Source: Spirochaetales bacterium
GTDB lineage: Bacteria; Spirochaetota; Spirochaetia; JABEVK01
DNA: 64,000 nucleotides
Assembly: GCA_947478845.1 (NCBI GenBank)
Contig: CANJXC010000001.1
Location: 310,001 to 374,000, forward strand
Direction: 5' to 3'
Below the pieces are notes generated by a model. It saw only the letters and a program-made list of their open reading frames with translations, was not told the DNA's origin and searched no databases. The translations under genes were made by a program, and so were the position numbers. Below are positions 17,434-26,443 of the stretch, one piece after another; the stretch's first letter is position 1, and each line of letters opens with the position of its first letter.

Positions 17434-17805
17434 GTGGGAATCAAGATCCTGATTGTGGAAGACGATAAAAATTTGAACATGATGCTGAAACTGATCCTCA
17501 AGTCGAAGAATCTCGATTGGGAGTTGCATACTGCTCACTCAGGTGACGAGGCTATCAATTTGCTCAAGACGTTCAAACCGGAGGCGGTGGTTCTCGATAT
17601 CATGATGCCTGGAATGGATGGAATCGAACTCGCTAGGAAGATCCGGGGTGACGCAAAACATAGCCGCGTAAAAATTGCCGCCCTTTCCGCCTTGAGCGAT
17701 GGTGACACCAAAAACAGAGCAACTGCAGCTGGGGTCGACGCCTATTGGACCAAGCCCATCATCCCTGACACGCTTGTGGGGAATATCTTTCAACTTCTTA
17801 AATAG
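17434..17805 (+). CDS. single-domain response regulator (CheY-like receiver)
   Basis: This 123-residue protein is a stand-alone receiver domain. It has the acidic pair D10/D11 in VEDD, phosphoacceptor D55 in LDIMMPGMDG, the switch Ser S85 and the conserved Lys K107 in TKP. There is no output domain, so it probably acts through a partner protein or as a phosphorelay intermediate. The GTG start at 17434 is preferred over the open frame beginning at 17305 because AGGAG lies six bases upstream and the protein then starts at the first beta strand. The cognate kinase is not in the window. An Hpt-like protein at 49647 is a remote candidate partner. Confidence 0.88.
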   Translation: MGIKILIVEDDKNLNMMLKLILKSKNLDWELHTAHSGDEAINLLKTFKPEAVVLDIMMPGMDGIELARKIRGDAKHSRVKIAALSALSDGDTKNRATAAGVDAYWTKPIIPDTLVGNIFQLLK

Positions 17806-17815
17806 GGTGGCCTGA

Positions 17816-18517
17816 CTGCGGGCCCTTCTTACGCTCTTCGTTTTCCTGCACGCACCTTTAAATTGTGAGTCTTTTGCGTGGGTCACAGACAGCAAGCTGG
17901 CCCTGCCTGCAACCGAAGCTGGGGGCAAGTTGCTGTTGCTTTACTGGGTGGCCGGTTCCGGTGCTCCGACCTTCGCACAGGAAATGGACAAGGCGTTTGC
18001 CCCTTGGCCACAATGGAGGCGTGAGCTATCTACAGCGGTGACAACGCTACGGCTTCGAAGTTGGGAGACTCGATTGCCACAAGGCCTTCCCCCGCTTCCA
18101 GGCAACGGGATCTCGAGTGTGTTGGCTCTAGGCCGCACCGGTGATCCTGACTGGCTGGTAGCTTGGACAGAAGTTCCACCTGTCCTTGAGCTCTCTCACG
18201 CTTTAGAGTTGGCAGGACTGAGTTTGACGGAGCCGTACAGTTTGGATGTTACCGAGTTTGACCTTCAAGGGCTCAGCGGGCCGTCTTTCCAGCGGAACTT
18301 TGTGAGGCAAAGCAAGGGCCCCTATTGGATAGAAACCCTTGTCGACGGTACGCGCACCTGGAAAGAGGAGGGTCCTGTAGGATCGCTTTTGATTTTGCGT
18401 GACTCGAGTTCATCTCTTAAAGCGGCTTTTCCGCTGCTAGATGATTGGAGCTTTCTGTATAACCCTGTCGCCCAGAGTTGGAGCCCGTGGAGTCGAGTTC
18501 TGGTCAAACACCGCTGA
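17816..18517 (+). CDS. exported protein, probable CTG start; possible degenerate thioredoxin-like domain
   Basis: The frame has an in-frame TGA directly before CTG 17816 and no ATG, GTG or TTG until 17930. Starting at CTG gives 233 residues with a good signal sequence (R-A-LLTLFVFLHAP, followed by a Cys at 17). Starting at TTG 17930 removes it. GGGTGG lies five bases upstream, and the preceding gene ends 11 bases before, so coupled initiation is plausible. The segment GKLLLLYWVAGSGAPTFAQ resembles the TlpA-type active-site strand with both cysteines replaced, which is only a suggestion. I do not recognise the remainder. A conventional annotation would place the start at 17930. Confidence 0.6.
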   Translation: MRALLTLFVFLHAPLNCESFAWVTDSKLALPATEAGGKLLLLYWVAGSGAPTFAQEMDKAFAPWPQWRRELSTAVTTLRLRSWETRLPQGLPPLPGNGISSVLALGRTGDPDWLVAWTEVPPVLELSHALELAGLSLTEPYSLDVTEFDLQGLSGPSFQRNFVRQSKGPYWIETLVDGTRTWKEEGPVGSLLILRDSSSSLKAAFPLLDDWSFLYNPVAQSWSPWSRVLVKHR

Positions 18518-18529
18518 TTGGCGCATACT
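18501..18529 (+). promoter_or_regulatory. promoter for a leaderless helicase transcript
   Basis: TGGTCA (18501-18506) and CATACT (18524-18529) are 17 bases apart. The -10 ends six bases before the helicase ATG at 18536, which lacks a ribosome site. The element lies in and just after the end of the preceding gene. Confidence 0.45.
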
Positions 18530-18535
18530 GCCACT

Positions 18536-21040
18536 ATGGATCCTCATCAACTTCCCGTCTATCGTGAAAAAGAGCGCATTTTGGCCGTTCTTGCCGAGCA
18601 TCCGGTAGTCGTGATCGAGAGTCCCACCGGTTCGGGTAAAACAACTCAGCTACCCCTGATTCTTTATGAAGCTCAATACGCGTCGCGCGGGGTCATAGGT
18701 GTTACACAACCGCGCCGAATCGCCGCCGTAAGTGTTAGTGATTACATTGCCCGCCAACTTGGAACCAAGATTCCCGGTTTGGTGGGCTATAAGATGCGGT
18801 TCGAGGATAGAACGACTTTTGAGACCCGCATGAAGGTCATGACCGACGGAACCCTTCTTCAGGAAATCAAAGCCGATCCGATGCTGACCGCCTATTCTGT
18901 GTTGATGGTCGACGAGGCCCATGAGCGGAGCCTAAACATCGATTTCATCCTAGGCCTGCTGAAGACTATCCTCAAAACCCGGCGCGACTTCAAGGTGATC
19001 ATCAGCTCGGCAACTATCAATGCCCAGGCTTTTGCAGACTACTTCGACGGAGCCCCCGTTGTTCATATCGAAACCCAACCCTTTCCTGTGGAAATCTTCC
19101 ATGAGCCGCCAGCAGTTGCCGGCGATGAAGAAGCAATAGTTCTGAAGATTGCCGATATCGTAGGCCGGGTGGTAAACCGGGGCCTTCCTGGCGACGTTTT
19201 GGTGTTTCTACCGGGTGAAAAGATGATCAAGGAATCGGCGCTGATGCTTGCGTCTCAGCCGTGGGCGAAAAAACTCTGGGTAATCCCTCTCTATGGTCGC
19301 TTGTCGGGTGAAGAGCAAGAACGAGTGTTTCTTGCTACCCCTGAGGGGAAAACAAAGGTCGTACTTTCCACCAACATTGCCGAGACCTCGGTGACAATTG
19401 AAGGCATTACGACAGTTGTGGATACGGGACTGGCCAAAATGAACTTCTATAATCCCAAAACTTTCACCGCCGCCCTCATCGAGAGTCCGGTCAGTAGAGC
19501 CGGGGCCAACCAGCGTAAGGGTCGCGCGGGGAGGACAGCCCCTGGAACTTGCTTCAGGCTTTATTCAAAAGAGGATTTTGAAGGACGGCCTTTGTACACG
19601 TTGGAAGAAATCTACCGGACGGACTTGAGTGAGGTCGTGCTTCGCATGGCAGAATTGGGTATTCGCGATTTTGAAAGTTTTGATTTCCTGTCGCCACCGG
19701 GCAAACAAGGGATTCATGGTGCTGTCGAAGCTCTGAACTTACTGGAAGCTCTGGAGCCAGACCATTCGCTTTCGGCCACCGGAAAAATGATGGTAAAGTT
19801 TCCCCTGCTTCCGAGACATAGCCGCATGATCGTCGAGGCTATACTTCGCTACCCTGAGGTTCTGCGCGAAGTGACGATTGCGGCGACCTTCCTTTCAACC
19901 GATTCGCCGTTTCTCCTGCCTCAAGGCGAAGAAATTGAGGCACGAAGGGCCCATCATCAGTTTCGAGACCCGTTGGGCGACTTTGTGAGCTACCTGCGCA
20001 TCTTTGAACAGTTTACCAAAGCTGCCAACCAAGAGCGTTTCTGCCAGAACGCCTACCTCGATTACAAGACAATGCTGGAACTTGTGAATATTCAAGGCCA
20101 GCTCGAAGAGATCGTGGGTAAAATGGGCATTCCGGTCACCTCCGGAGGAAACAACGACGATTATCTTTGCGCCATTGGCAAAGGACTGATACAGTTTGTG
20201 TGCGTCCATACGGGGCGAGGCATTTACAGGTCGCTCACCGCTGAAAAAATCGGGATTCATCCAGGGTCAGTGATGTTCAAGGAAACGCCACCCTTCCTCG
20301 TGGCCGGCGAAATTGTGAAGACAAGCCGGATGTACGCCCGCTCGGTGTCTCCGATTCGCAAGGAATGGCTCAGCCGTATTCATCCCACTCTTGCCAGTGC
20401 CCTTTTGGGCACCGAAAAGGGCCTTACCCGCCAAGTTGCCGTGCCCCTACGACGGGAAACACTGTCGACCCGCGGGGCAGCATCGGGCCCGGAAGCAGAA
20501 ATCAGACTTGGGAGTGAAGTCTTTCCTGTCCGGACTGAAAAAGGCAAGAACAAGGTTGTTGTATTTGCCTGGGAAGCTCTCGCCCGGTTATTGGGCTCCA
20601 CGAAAGCTACAAGTTGGTCGGAACTAAAGAACGTCAAGGGAGAGTTGAGGGTCGAAGGGTTCACCGTCCTTTCGGGAATCAAAGCCAACAAAATCATCGA
20701 AATCTGTCGCAAGATCGACCCGCAGGCTGAGAGGCTTCAACATTGGCCGCAAGGGGTTACCTTTAGCACCGCCAACCGACTCAAAGGTCTTGTCAACATT
20801 TTGGAAGACCTTATGAAGCTGGCAGAACTAAAGCCTGGCTCACGGGTACTTGGCTTTCTGGCGCTGCTCACCGACAACCGGGGACAATACTGGGTTCGAG
20901 TAGAAAAAGGGTTCCCCGAGGCCCTAGGCGATTGCCTTGCCAGTCTCGAAGCTTTGGCCGACGACGCAGCTGAGTATCTGGACAAAGCAGATTTCAAGGA
21001 AGTTAACGCCGTCTGGAGACGGCTTAACAAGCTACTTTAG
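18536..21040 (+). CDS. DEAH-box ATP-dependent RNA helicase (HrpA/Prp-like)
   Basis: This 834-residue superfamily 2 helicase has Walker A TGSGKTT (31-37), motif II DEAH (126-129), motif III SAT (158-160) and motif VI QRKGRAGR near residue 325. HA2 and OB-fold regions follow. It is shorter than E. coli HrpA (about 1300 residues), close to HrpB length, and its core resembles the eukaryotic Prp/DHX group. It probably unwinds structured RNA or remodels RNA-protein complexes. The C-terminal ~200 residues do not match a domain I can name. ATG 18536 is chosen over TTG 18518 because of the promoter placement. Confidence 0.88.
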   Translation: MDPHQLPVYREKERILAVLAEHPVVVIESPTGSGKTTQLPLILYEAQYASRGVIGVTQPRRIAAVSVSDYIARQLGTKIPGLVGYKMRFEDRTTFETRMKVMTDGTLLQEIKADPMLTAYSVLMVDEAHERSLNIDFILGLLKTILKTRRDFKVIISSATINAQAFADYFDGAPVVHIETQPFPVEIFHEPPAVAGDEEAIVLKIADIVGRVVNRGLPGDVLVFLPGEKMIKESALMLASQPWAKKLWVIPLYGRLSGEEQERVFLATPEGKTKVVLSTNIAETSVTIEGITTVVDTGLAKMNFYNPKTFTAALIESPVSRAGANQRKGRAGRTAPGTCFRLYSKEDFEGRPLYTLEEIYRTDLSEVVLRMAELGIRDFESFDFLSPPGKQGIHGAVEALNLLEALEPDHSLSATGKMMVKFPLLPRHSRMIVEAILRYPEVLREVTIAATFLSTDSPFLLPQGEEIEARRAHHQFRDPLGDFVSYLRIFEQFTKAANQERFCQNAYLDYKTMLELVNIQGQLEEIVGKMGIPVTSGGNNDDYLCAIGKGLIQFVCVHTGRGIYRSLTAEKIGIHPGSVMFKETPPFLVAGEIVKTSRMYARSVSPIRKEWLSRIHPTLASALLGTEKGLTRQVAVPLRRETLSTRGAASGPEAEIRLGSEVFPVRTEKGKNKVVVFAWEALARLLGSTKATSWSELKNVKGELRVEGFTVLSGIKANKIIEICRKIDPQAERLQHWPQGVTFSTANRLKGLVNILEDLMKLAELKPGSRVLGFLALLTDNRGQYWVRVEKGFPEALGDCLASLEALADDAAEYLDKADFKEVNAVWRRLNKLL

Positions 21041-21046
21041 TTCGCT

Positions 21047-22363
21047 CTATGGACTAACCATTGACTCATAGGTTTTTTTGTCGAGCGGGTAGAATTGCAG
21101 AATCAACGCAGCTAGCAGAAACATCACAACTGGTATGGGACTCACTAACAGCACGATGACACTCAATGCCCCTTCAGACTGTGCTTGGTTGGCAATATAG
21201 CCGGCGGCGCTCAGTAGTGTGCCAATAAACCAGTTAGCCAAGGATTGTCCGAGTTTGGTGCTAAACGTCATGAGGCCGTAGTAGGATCCTTCCTCGCGGA
21301 AACCCGTACGCCGTGCCTCGACCTCGATGGTATCGGGCACGAGGGCAAAAGGCGGTGCATAGGCGAAGCCCATACCGATGCCGGCAAACACCATAATTCC
21401 TAAGACACCTCCGCTACCCCATGACGGACCAACCAAGCCTATCATCCCGCAGGCTGCTGCCAATAGGATCATGGCCATCTGGTAGGTACGGATCTTCCCG
21501 ATTTTTCCCGAGAGCCAAACGCTAACGGGAATGAAGGCCGCCGCCACCAAGAGGAGAATTGCCAGGGCCCCGGTGGTTCCTGCTGGATCATGAAGTACGT
21601 ACTCGAAATAGTAAGCCAGCATGGCCGAAACAAACGTGATTCCAAGGATATTGACCACATAGCCCACAATGACAATGACAAACGGTCGGTTCGCGAGCAC
21701 TTTGCCCCAAGCCCCGAAGGCGGAACCTGAAACTTCGACCGGCAACATAGGTTCTCGAACGGAAAACGCAGTGATGAGCGTACTGGCAGCAAAAACACTG
21801 CCGAAAACTAAACCGGCGACGAAGAATCCTCGGGGCGAATCTCCCGGAAAGGCCTGGGCCACAATGCCAAAGGCAACCGCTCCTAGGATGGTTCCTACCA
21901 CAGCAAAACCCATCCGGTAGCCACCAAGGCTCATGCGCTCGTCGTAATCGGTTGTCAGTTCGGGTGTAAGGGAACTATAGGGGATGTTCACCACGGAAAA
22001 CGCGAGGTTGAGCACCACCAGTGTTATGGTTGCCCACCAGAAAAGAAAGTTTTGGTCTTGCGATCCAGGAACCATGAAGAAAAAGACAAACACGGCCGCC
22101 ACAGGGAGAGCACCAAACAAAAGGTAAGGCCTGCGGCGTCCCCAGCGCGTGCGTGTCCGGTCGGATAAAATACCCAACATCGGATCCAAGACAGCGTCCA
22201 GAAGGCGACCGGCCCCCATGGCCAACCCCGCCGCGGCGCCTGCCAAAAGAACGGAGTCGGTGAGGTACTTAAGCCCCCAGAAACTGAGAACCGTAAAGAA
22301 AAGGTTCCCTCCAATGTCCCCTACCCCGAAGCCGAGTTTGGTCGATACCGGAACTTTAGCCAT
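21047..22363 (-). CDS. MFS transporter, GPH (glycoside-pentoside-hexuronide) cation symporter family
   Basis: This 438-residue protein with twelve predicted membrane helices has GPH hallmarks. They are GFGVGDIGGNLFF in helix 1, the DAVLDPMLGILSDRTRTRWGRRRPYL loop between helices 2 and 3 (split here by its Asp residues), and NIPYSSLTPELTTDYDERMSL before helix 5. Members move sugars or glycosides with Na+ or H+. The substrate is unknown and no sugar catabolic genes are adjacent. The ATG at 22363 has AGGAGG five bases upstream; a GTG two codons earlier is less likely. Six bases separate its stop from the convergent helicase. Confidence 0.88.
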   Translation of the reverse strand: MAKVPVSTKLGFGVGDIGGNLFFTVLSFWGLKYLTDSVLLAGAAAGLAMGAGRLLDAVLDPMLGILSDRTRTRWGRRRPYLLFGALPVAAVFVFFFMVPGSQDQNFLFWWATITLVVLNLAFSVVNIPYSSLTPELTTDYDERMSLGGYRMGFAVVGTILGAVAFGIVAQAFPGDSPRGFFVAGLVFGSVFAASTLITAFSVREPMLPVEVSGSAFGAWGKVLANRPFVIVIVGYVVNILGITFVSAMLAYYFEYVLHDPAGTTGALAILLLVAAAFIPVSVWLSGKIGKIRTYQMAMILLAAACGMIGLVGPSWGSGGVLGIMVFAGIGMGFAYAPPFALVPDTIEVEARRTGFREEGSYYGLMTFSTKLGQSLANWFIGTLLSAAGYIANQAQSEGALSVIVLLVSPIPVVMFLLAALILQFYPLDKKTYESMVSP

Positions 22364-22428
22364 GTACACCTCCTCGATGCCTTCTCAGGATCATGCAGTA
22401 TTCCTCTGGGGTCAAGCACAATTCGCAG

Positions 22429-22457
22429 TTGCAAGCCTGTCAACGTGGTTGTAAAGT
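22429..22457 (+). promoter_or_regulatory. promoter for a leaderless Pr6Pr-gene transcript
   Basis: TTGCAA (22429-22434) and TAAAGT (22452-22457) are 17 bases apart. The -10 ends six bases before the ATG at 22464, which has no Shine-Dalgarno sequence. Confidence 0.5.
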
Positions 22458-22463
22458 ATTGGT

Positions 22464-23108
22464 ATGAATCTTCTGATGACTCGCTTGCGCTCTCTCATCT
22501 GGTCCTTGGTTGCCTTTTCCTGCGTCCTTATCCAGTGGTTTACCTTCGACCGTGGAACTACAACAGAGGAAATCCTCACCTCACTGTCCAATTTCCTAAG
22601 CTACTTCACGATCGAGGTCAACTGCATGTTGGGCGTGTGGTATCTGCTCAGAGGCCTCCATCCCCGGCACGATTGGGGAGGAGGGAATCCTGCTGTCCGG
22701 TTATCGTTGAGCACCTATGGTCTGGTCACGATCATCGTTTATTGGTTGTTGCTATCGTCCACCGAGCATCCCGAAGGGATCCGGTTCTATGCCAATTTAG
22801 GCCTGCACCTCGTGGTGCCCTTGGCCATTACCGTAGAATGGTGGTTCGACCGGCCTGTCCAACGAGCGACTTGGGGTTCATGGGCCTGGGCCTTGGCTGT
22901 ACCCGTAATTTACTGTGGCTATTCTTTGGTCCGTGGGTCCATCACCGGATGGTTTCCTTACTTTTTTGTGGACTACCCCAAGCAGGGTGTGGGTCTCACC
23001 GTGGCCTACATCGCAGGTTTGTTTTCGTTCTTTTTGTTGTTGGCAGCAGGACTAGGAGTCGTGTGGAACCGCCTGGCTCAACCTTCTAGCCAAGCAACAC
23101 CAACATAG
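22464..23108 (+). CDS. Pr6Pr family membrane protein (AIG1/ADTRP-like)
   Basis: This 214-residue protein with six membrane helices matches the bacterial Pr6Pr family, related to eukaryotic AIG1/ADTRP threonine hydrolases. It has the conserved FLSYFTIEVN segment (catalytic-type Thr), NLGLHLVVPL (conserved His) and GWFPYFFVDYPKQG. The eukaryotic relatives hydrolyse fatty acid esters of hydroxy fatty acids. Activity of bacterial members is unproven. A second overlapping plus-strand frame (22445-23089) is a shadow. The 3' end overlaps the convergent PPTase by 31 bases. Confidence 0.8.
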   Translation: MNLLMTRLRSLIWSLVAFSCVLIQWFTFDRGTTTEEILTSLSNFLSYFTIEVNCMLGVWYLLRGLHPRHDWGGGNPAVRLSLSTYGLVTIIVYWLLLSSTEHPEGIRFYANLGLHLVVPLAITVEWWFDRPVQRATWGSWAWALAVPVIYCGYSLVRGSITGWFPYFFVDYPKQGVGLTVAYIAGLFSFFLLLAAGLGVVWNRLAQPSSQATPT

Positions 23109-23665
23109 CCTTCATCGTGACTCAGGCTGAGGGTTCCGGCCAATGCACGGCCGGATCTACTAAGCGCGACGGGAGGAACACCCTCAATTTTGGCCTCAGG
23201 CATTCCTAGCGAGGACAACAAAGTTCTTGCCAGCTCGCGGGCTGCTACAGACTCCTCGCCTTCTGCTTTTGACACATTGCGGTATACCCTAGACAAAGAG
23301 GCTTCATCGGTAGAGACCCAGGCATGCACCCATTCAGAATTGTGCTCCCATGCCAAGGCCCAACGGGCGCCGTCAAAGCATACTTCCGGTGTTCCGTGCT
23401 CGAGATTCACTTCAAAACGGCAAGGCGAGAATACGGTGGGATTATCGCGGGATAAAGCCTTAAATGCGGCCTCTTTAGCAGCCCAAAAAGTCCATAGGCC
23501 CAAAACGGTGCTCCCTTGGGATACCCAGAACCGCTTCTCAGCCGGACAGAGAATGCGCTCTACAAACCTTAAGTCGGTGTTGTGGTCTCTGTTCGATACG
23601 GCGGACCAAGCAACGAGGTCGTTTCCGACCACAGGCCTGCTCACACCGTTCAGGCCAGAGTCCAC
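23078..23665 (-). CDS. 4'-phosphopantetheinyl transferase
   Basis: This 195-residue protein resembles AcpS/PPTases, which attach phosphopantetheine from CoA to the acyl carrier protein serine. Family features are VGNDLV with its metal-binding Asp, RFVERILCPAEKRFW, and FWAAKEAAFKAL carrying the Glu and Lys, then LSLSHD near the C-terminus. As the last gene of the fatty acid operon it probably activates the ACP encoded at 24409. GTG 23665 overlaps the plsC stop by 16 bases; GTG 23644 is an alternative start. It is longer than AcpS (about 120 residues) through an insertion between the KEA motif and the C-terminal strand. Confidence 0.8.
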   Translation of the reverse strand: MDSGLNGVSRPVVGNDLVAWSAVSNRDHNTDLRFVERILCPAEKRFWVSQGSTVLGLWTFWAAKEAAFKALSRDNPTVFSPCRFEVNLEHGTPEVCFDGARWALAWEHNSEWVHAWVSTDEASLSRVYRNVSKAEGEESVAARELARTLLSSLGMPEAKIEGVPPVALSRSGRALAGTLSLSHDEGYVGVAWLEG

Positions 23666-24402
23666 CGGTTGAGGTAGGATTGTTCCATTTCAGCCAGCTT
23701 GCGGATGATCTGTTGCGACAAGTCCCGCTGGGCTCGAAGGCCTTGCGAGGCGGTCTGGGGGTCAAGAGCTTCGACCTCGACAAAGAAGTGCTCACCACGC
23801 TTGGGAATCCAACTCTTGGCTCTTTGCTGGCGACCACGAAGGTACATCACCAGCACATTGGCTTTTAGACCATCTTGGCGAACGTCTTGCAGGATTTTAC
23901 CGACTCCGTAAGAGTAGTTTTCGGTGTCAACTCTGCCGCTACGGCTTCTCGTACCCTCGGGAAACATCATCAGGCTCTGTTTCCGAGACATCAGATCACG
24001 CAACTTCTCAAGAAAACGGCGGGTCTGATCGGCCGTACCCTGACGGATCACCGGTAGACACTTGCCCAGATAACAGAAGAAACGCAGTACCGGAACATGG
24101 GAGAAGTTCAGCTTTTCCGGTGTGTTCCAAGGAAACATCCTCGGCTTTGCGAGCGCCTTCCAAGTTGGAGTCATGGCCCAAACCAAAATCAAAGAGTCAA
24201 TCATGGTCAGATGATTAGGACAAACAATGACGGGACCGTGTTTTTCCTTAATTAACTCTGCAACCTTCTGACGAAAGGCGCGAAGGTTTTCAATGCGGTA
24301 GCCCAACAATCCTTTCATCAAAAGGATCGAAACACCAAAGGTAAAGGGCACAGAGAGCTGAGCAACCCAGTTCTGCACGGTAAGGCCTAGGCGTTTGAAC
24401 AT
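23650..24402 (-). CDS. plsC: 1-acyl-sn-glycerol-3-phosphate acyltransferase family protein
   Basis: This 250-residue acyltransferase has the catalytic motif NHLTMID (H64, D69, the HX4D motif) and the glycerol-phosphate-binding motif FPEGTRS (147-153). A hydrophobic N-terminal segment probably anchors it to the membrane. PlsC-type enzymes transfer an acyl chain from acyl-ACP or acyl-CoA to lysophosphatidic acid. Its place directly behind the ACP gene supports use of acyl-ACP made by this operon. Substrate could also be another lyso-lipid. Confidence 0.85.
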   Translation of the reverse strand: MFKRLGLTVQNWVAQLSVPFTFGVSILLMKGLLGYRIENLRAFRQKVAELIKEKHGPVIVCPNHLTMIDSLILVWAMTPTWKALAKPRMFPWNTPEKLNFSHVPVLRFFCYLGKCLPVIRQGTADQTRRFLEKLRDLMSRKQSLMMFPEGTRSRSGRVDTENYSYGVGKILQDVRQDGLKANVLVMYLRGRQQRAKSWIPKRGEHFFVEVEALDPQTASQGLRAQRDLSQQIIRKLAEMEQSYLNRWTLA

Positions 24403-24408
24403 TCGTGT

Positions 24409-24660
24409 TTACTTGCCCTTCAGAACAAGAATCTGGTCTACGGCATCGCCAAGGGTACGGATCTTGTCCGCCGTGTCGTCGTCGATGGCAATATTAAACT
24501 CGTCTTCAAAGGCTAGGATGATGTCCACCAAGCGCGCAGAATTGACACCCAGATCGCTAAGGATCTTGGTCTCAGGAGTTGCGGCCTTGAGGGCGTCGGT
24601 GTTCTTTGCAAAGGGGCCGATGATGGCCACCACTTTCTCCATAGCTTCGGTCTTGGTCAT
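24409..24660 (-). CDS. acpP: acyl carrier protein
   Basis: This 83-residue acidic helical protein has the phosphopantetheine attachment serine S41 within DLGVNSARLVD, where the canonical motif is DLGADSLD. It carries growing acyl chains in type II fatty acid synthesis. Replacement of the usual Asp-Ser by Asn-Ser and the unusual following residues suggest either a divergent main ACP or a pathway-specific one. A strong AAGGAGA ribosome site precedes ATG 24660. It lies between the ketoacyl synthase and plsC. Confidence 0.92.
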   Translation of the reverse strand: MTKTEAMEKVVAIIGPFAKNTDALKAATPETKILSDLGVNSARLVDIILAFEDEFNIAIDDDTADKIRTLGDAVDQILVLKGK

Positions 24661-24690
24661 AAATTCTCCTTTAGGTCGGGTTCTAGCTCT

Positions 24691-25965
24691 CTAGTACTTC
24701 TGGAACAGGACACAGCCGTTCACGTCACCGAACCCGAAACTGGCCTTCGCCAGAATCTTGAACGGTTTGTCAATCGTCTTGCGAACGATGCGGGATGCAT
24801 AGGGCTCGAGGGCCGGATGCAGGTCTTCGCAATTGATAGAACCATGGATGAAGCCTTTTTTCAACTGGAGGACCGCCGCCACGCATTCAATGCCACCAGC
24901 TGCGCCCAGAGCGTGCCCAATCATAGACTTGGTTCCATTGATGAGAGGAATCTGGTGGGCTTCAACGCCGAGGGCAATTTTCCAGTTTTCTACCTCCAGT
25001 GGATCCGCCATGGTTCCGGTGAGGTGACCGTTGATCACATCGATCTGAGATCCATTGATTTTGGCATTGGCCATTGCCGCTTGAATGCACTTTCGCACGC
25101 CAATCGGATTGGGTGCTGTCATGCTTCCCTTGCCTCGTTGGCCTCCCGAATTGACATGCCCTCCGAGAATCTCTCCATAAATCTTGGCACCACGGTCTTT
25201 TGCGCTTTTTAGTGACTCCAACATCAGAATCCCTGCACCCGAGCCGGGAATAAATCCGCCGGTGGAGGCGCTCATCGGACGGCTGGCTTTTTCCGGTGTG
25301 TCGTTGTGCCCCTTGCCCAAGACTCGCATTGCATCAAAGCCCGCCCAGGTGTAGGGCGAAGAGCCCTCTGCTCCCCCGGCAAGCATTCGTTGCGCCCTAC
25401 CCTCCTTGATATGGAAGTAGGCGTTGATGACGGCTTCGGTTCCCGTAGTGCAGGCCGAGGAGTTCGTATACACCTGGCCTCCGAGGCCAAGAAGTCCACC
25501 GATGCGGGCGCTGACCGCCGAAGCCATCGCTTGCTCCACCATGGTGCTTCCCAGACGTCGAACGTTACCCGCATCAGTGCCGGGAGCGACCTTGCCGCAG
25601 AGAGTGTCGGCCCCACCGATACCGGTTCCCACGATGGCCCCGGTGTCCCAGTCGACGGAGCTCTCGTCCGCCGAAGGCTCGGGAAGGCCAGCATCCCGCC
25701 AGCAGTCGAGAGCCGCTATACCGGCATACAACATGGACTCGTTCATAGCCAGAAGAAGGTCTTCACTGAAGTACTGTTTTTTGAGCTCCTCAAGGTTCTC
25801 GGGAATACCACCAACTTGACAGGCAAACTTCAATTCCTGCAACTTTGGGACAAAGCGGATACCCGACTTCCCGTCCCTCAAAGCGGCCTCAAAGGCTTCC
25901 AGCCCATGACCATTGGGGGCGATCACCCCGAGGCCCGTAATAACAACGCGGATAGAATCAGACAT
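24691..25965 (-). CDS. beta-ketoacyl-ACP synthase (FabF/FabB type)
   Basis: This 424-residue condensing enzyme elongates acyl-ACP with malonyl-ACP. The Cys-His-His triad is complete: C172 in SSACTTG, H314 in NGHLTGT and H351 in KSMIGHALGAAG. I cannot decide between FabF and FabB from sequence alone. Coexistence with a FabA homologue in the same operon makes a FabB-like role in unsaturated chain synthesis possible. AGGAG lies six bases before ATG 25965, and the start overlaps the end of the fabZ gene. Confidence 0.9.
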   Translation of the reverse strand: MSDSIRVVITGLGVIAPNGHGLEAFEAALRDGKSGIRFVPKLQELKFACQVGGIPENLEELKKQYFSEDLLLAMNESMLYAGIAALDCWRDAGLPEPSADESSVDWDTGAIVGTGIGGADTLCGKVAPGTDAGNVRRLGSTMVEQAMASAVSARIGGLLGLGGQVYTNSSACTTGTEAVINAYFHIKEGRAQRMLAGGAEGSSPYTWAGFDAMRVLGKGHNDTPEKASRPMSASTGGFIPGSGAGILMLESLKSAKDRGAKIYGEILGGHVNSGGQRGKGSMTAPNPIGVRKCIQAAMANAKINGSQIDVINGHLTGTMADPLEVENWKIALGVEAHQIPLINGTKSMIGHALGAAGGIECVAAVLQLKKGFIHGSINCEDLHPALEPYASRIVRKTIDKPFKILAKASFGFGDVNGCVLFQKY

Positions 25966-26443
25966 TTCGAACTCCTATGCCAGAGGCGGTCGCTGTGGCG
26001 GCCAAGGTTCCGTCGGCAAGATGCATGGTGACACGGGCCTTGAGCTTCTTGCGGCGCCAAAACTCGAGGTCACCGCGCACTGTGACTGTTTCGCCGGGAA
26101 GAACCGACTTGAGGAACTCAACCTCGGCGTCAGAAAACAGCGTCAACCAGTCGTGGTGCTCCTCGGGAGGTAGCTCGAGGCCGACAAGGTAGATTCCTTG
26201 AAGCACCACCCCGATTTGACACATGCATTCCAAGAGGATCACACCGGGGGTCACAGGGTGACCGGGGAAATGGCCGGAGTAGAAAAACTCGTCGTGCCGG
26301 AAGGTGTATTTGCCTACAATATGATGGGAACTGACGTCTGTGATTTCGTCTACAAAGCGAAAAGGCTTCTGCTGAGGGAGTAATTTAAGAAGCTCGGGTA
26401 AACTCAATGCGGGGTATGGATCAGCCAAGGTACATTCCCCCAT
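25958..26443 (-). CDS. fabZ: 3-hydroxyacyl-ACP dehydratase, FabZ-like hotdog protein
   Basis: This 161-residue single-hotdog dehydratase has LPQQKPFRFVDEI near the N-terminus. The active-site region FYSGHFPGHPVTPGVILLE contains His58 and Glu72, matching the FabZ His/Glu pair. It removes water from 3-hydroxyacyl-ACP to give trans-2-enoyl-ACP. It overlaps fabG upstream (23 bases) and fabF downstream (8 bases), so the three are translationally linked. It is longer than typical FabZ because of an insertion of acidic and aromatic residues in the middle. Confidence 0.87.
   Translation of the reverse strand: MGECTLADPYPALSLPELLKLLPQQKPFRFVDEITDVSSHHIVGKYTFRHDEFFYSGHFPGHPVTPGVILLECMCQIGVVLQGIYLVGLELPPEEHHDWLTLFSDAEVEFLKSVLPGETVTVRGDLEFWRRKKLKARVTMHLADGTLAATATASGIGVRNV

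Noticed and set aside
22445-23089. Second 214-residue plus-strand frame overlapping the Pr6Pr gene
   Set aside because: The 22464-23108 frame has the conserved Pr6Pr membrane segments; the other is a +1 shadow.
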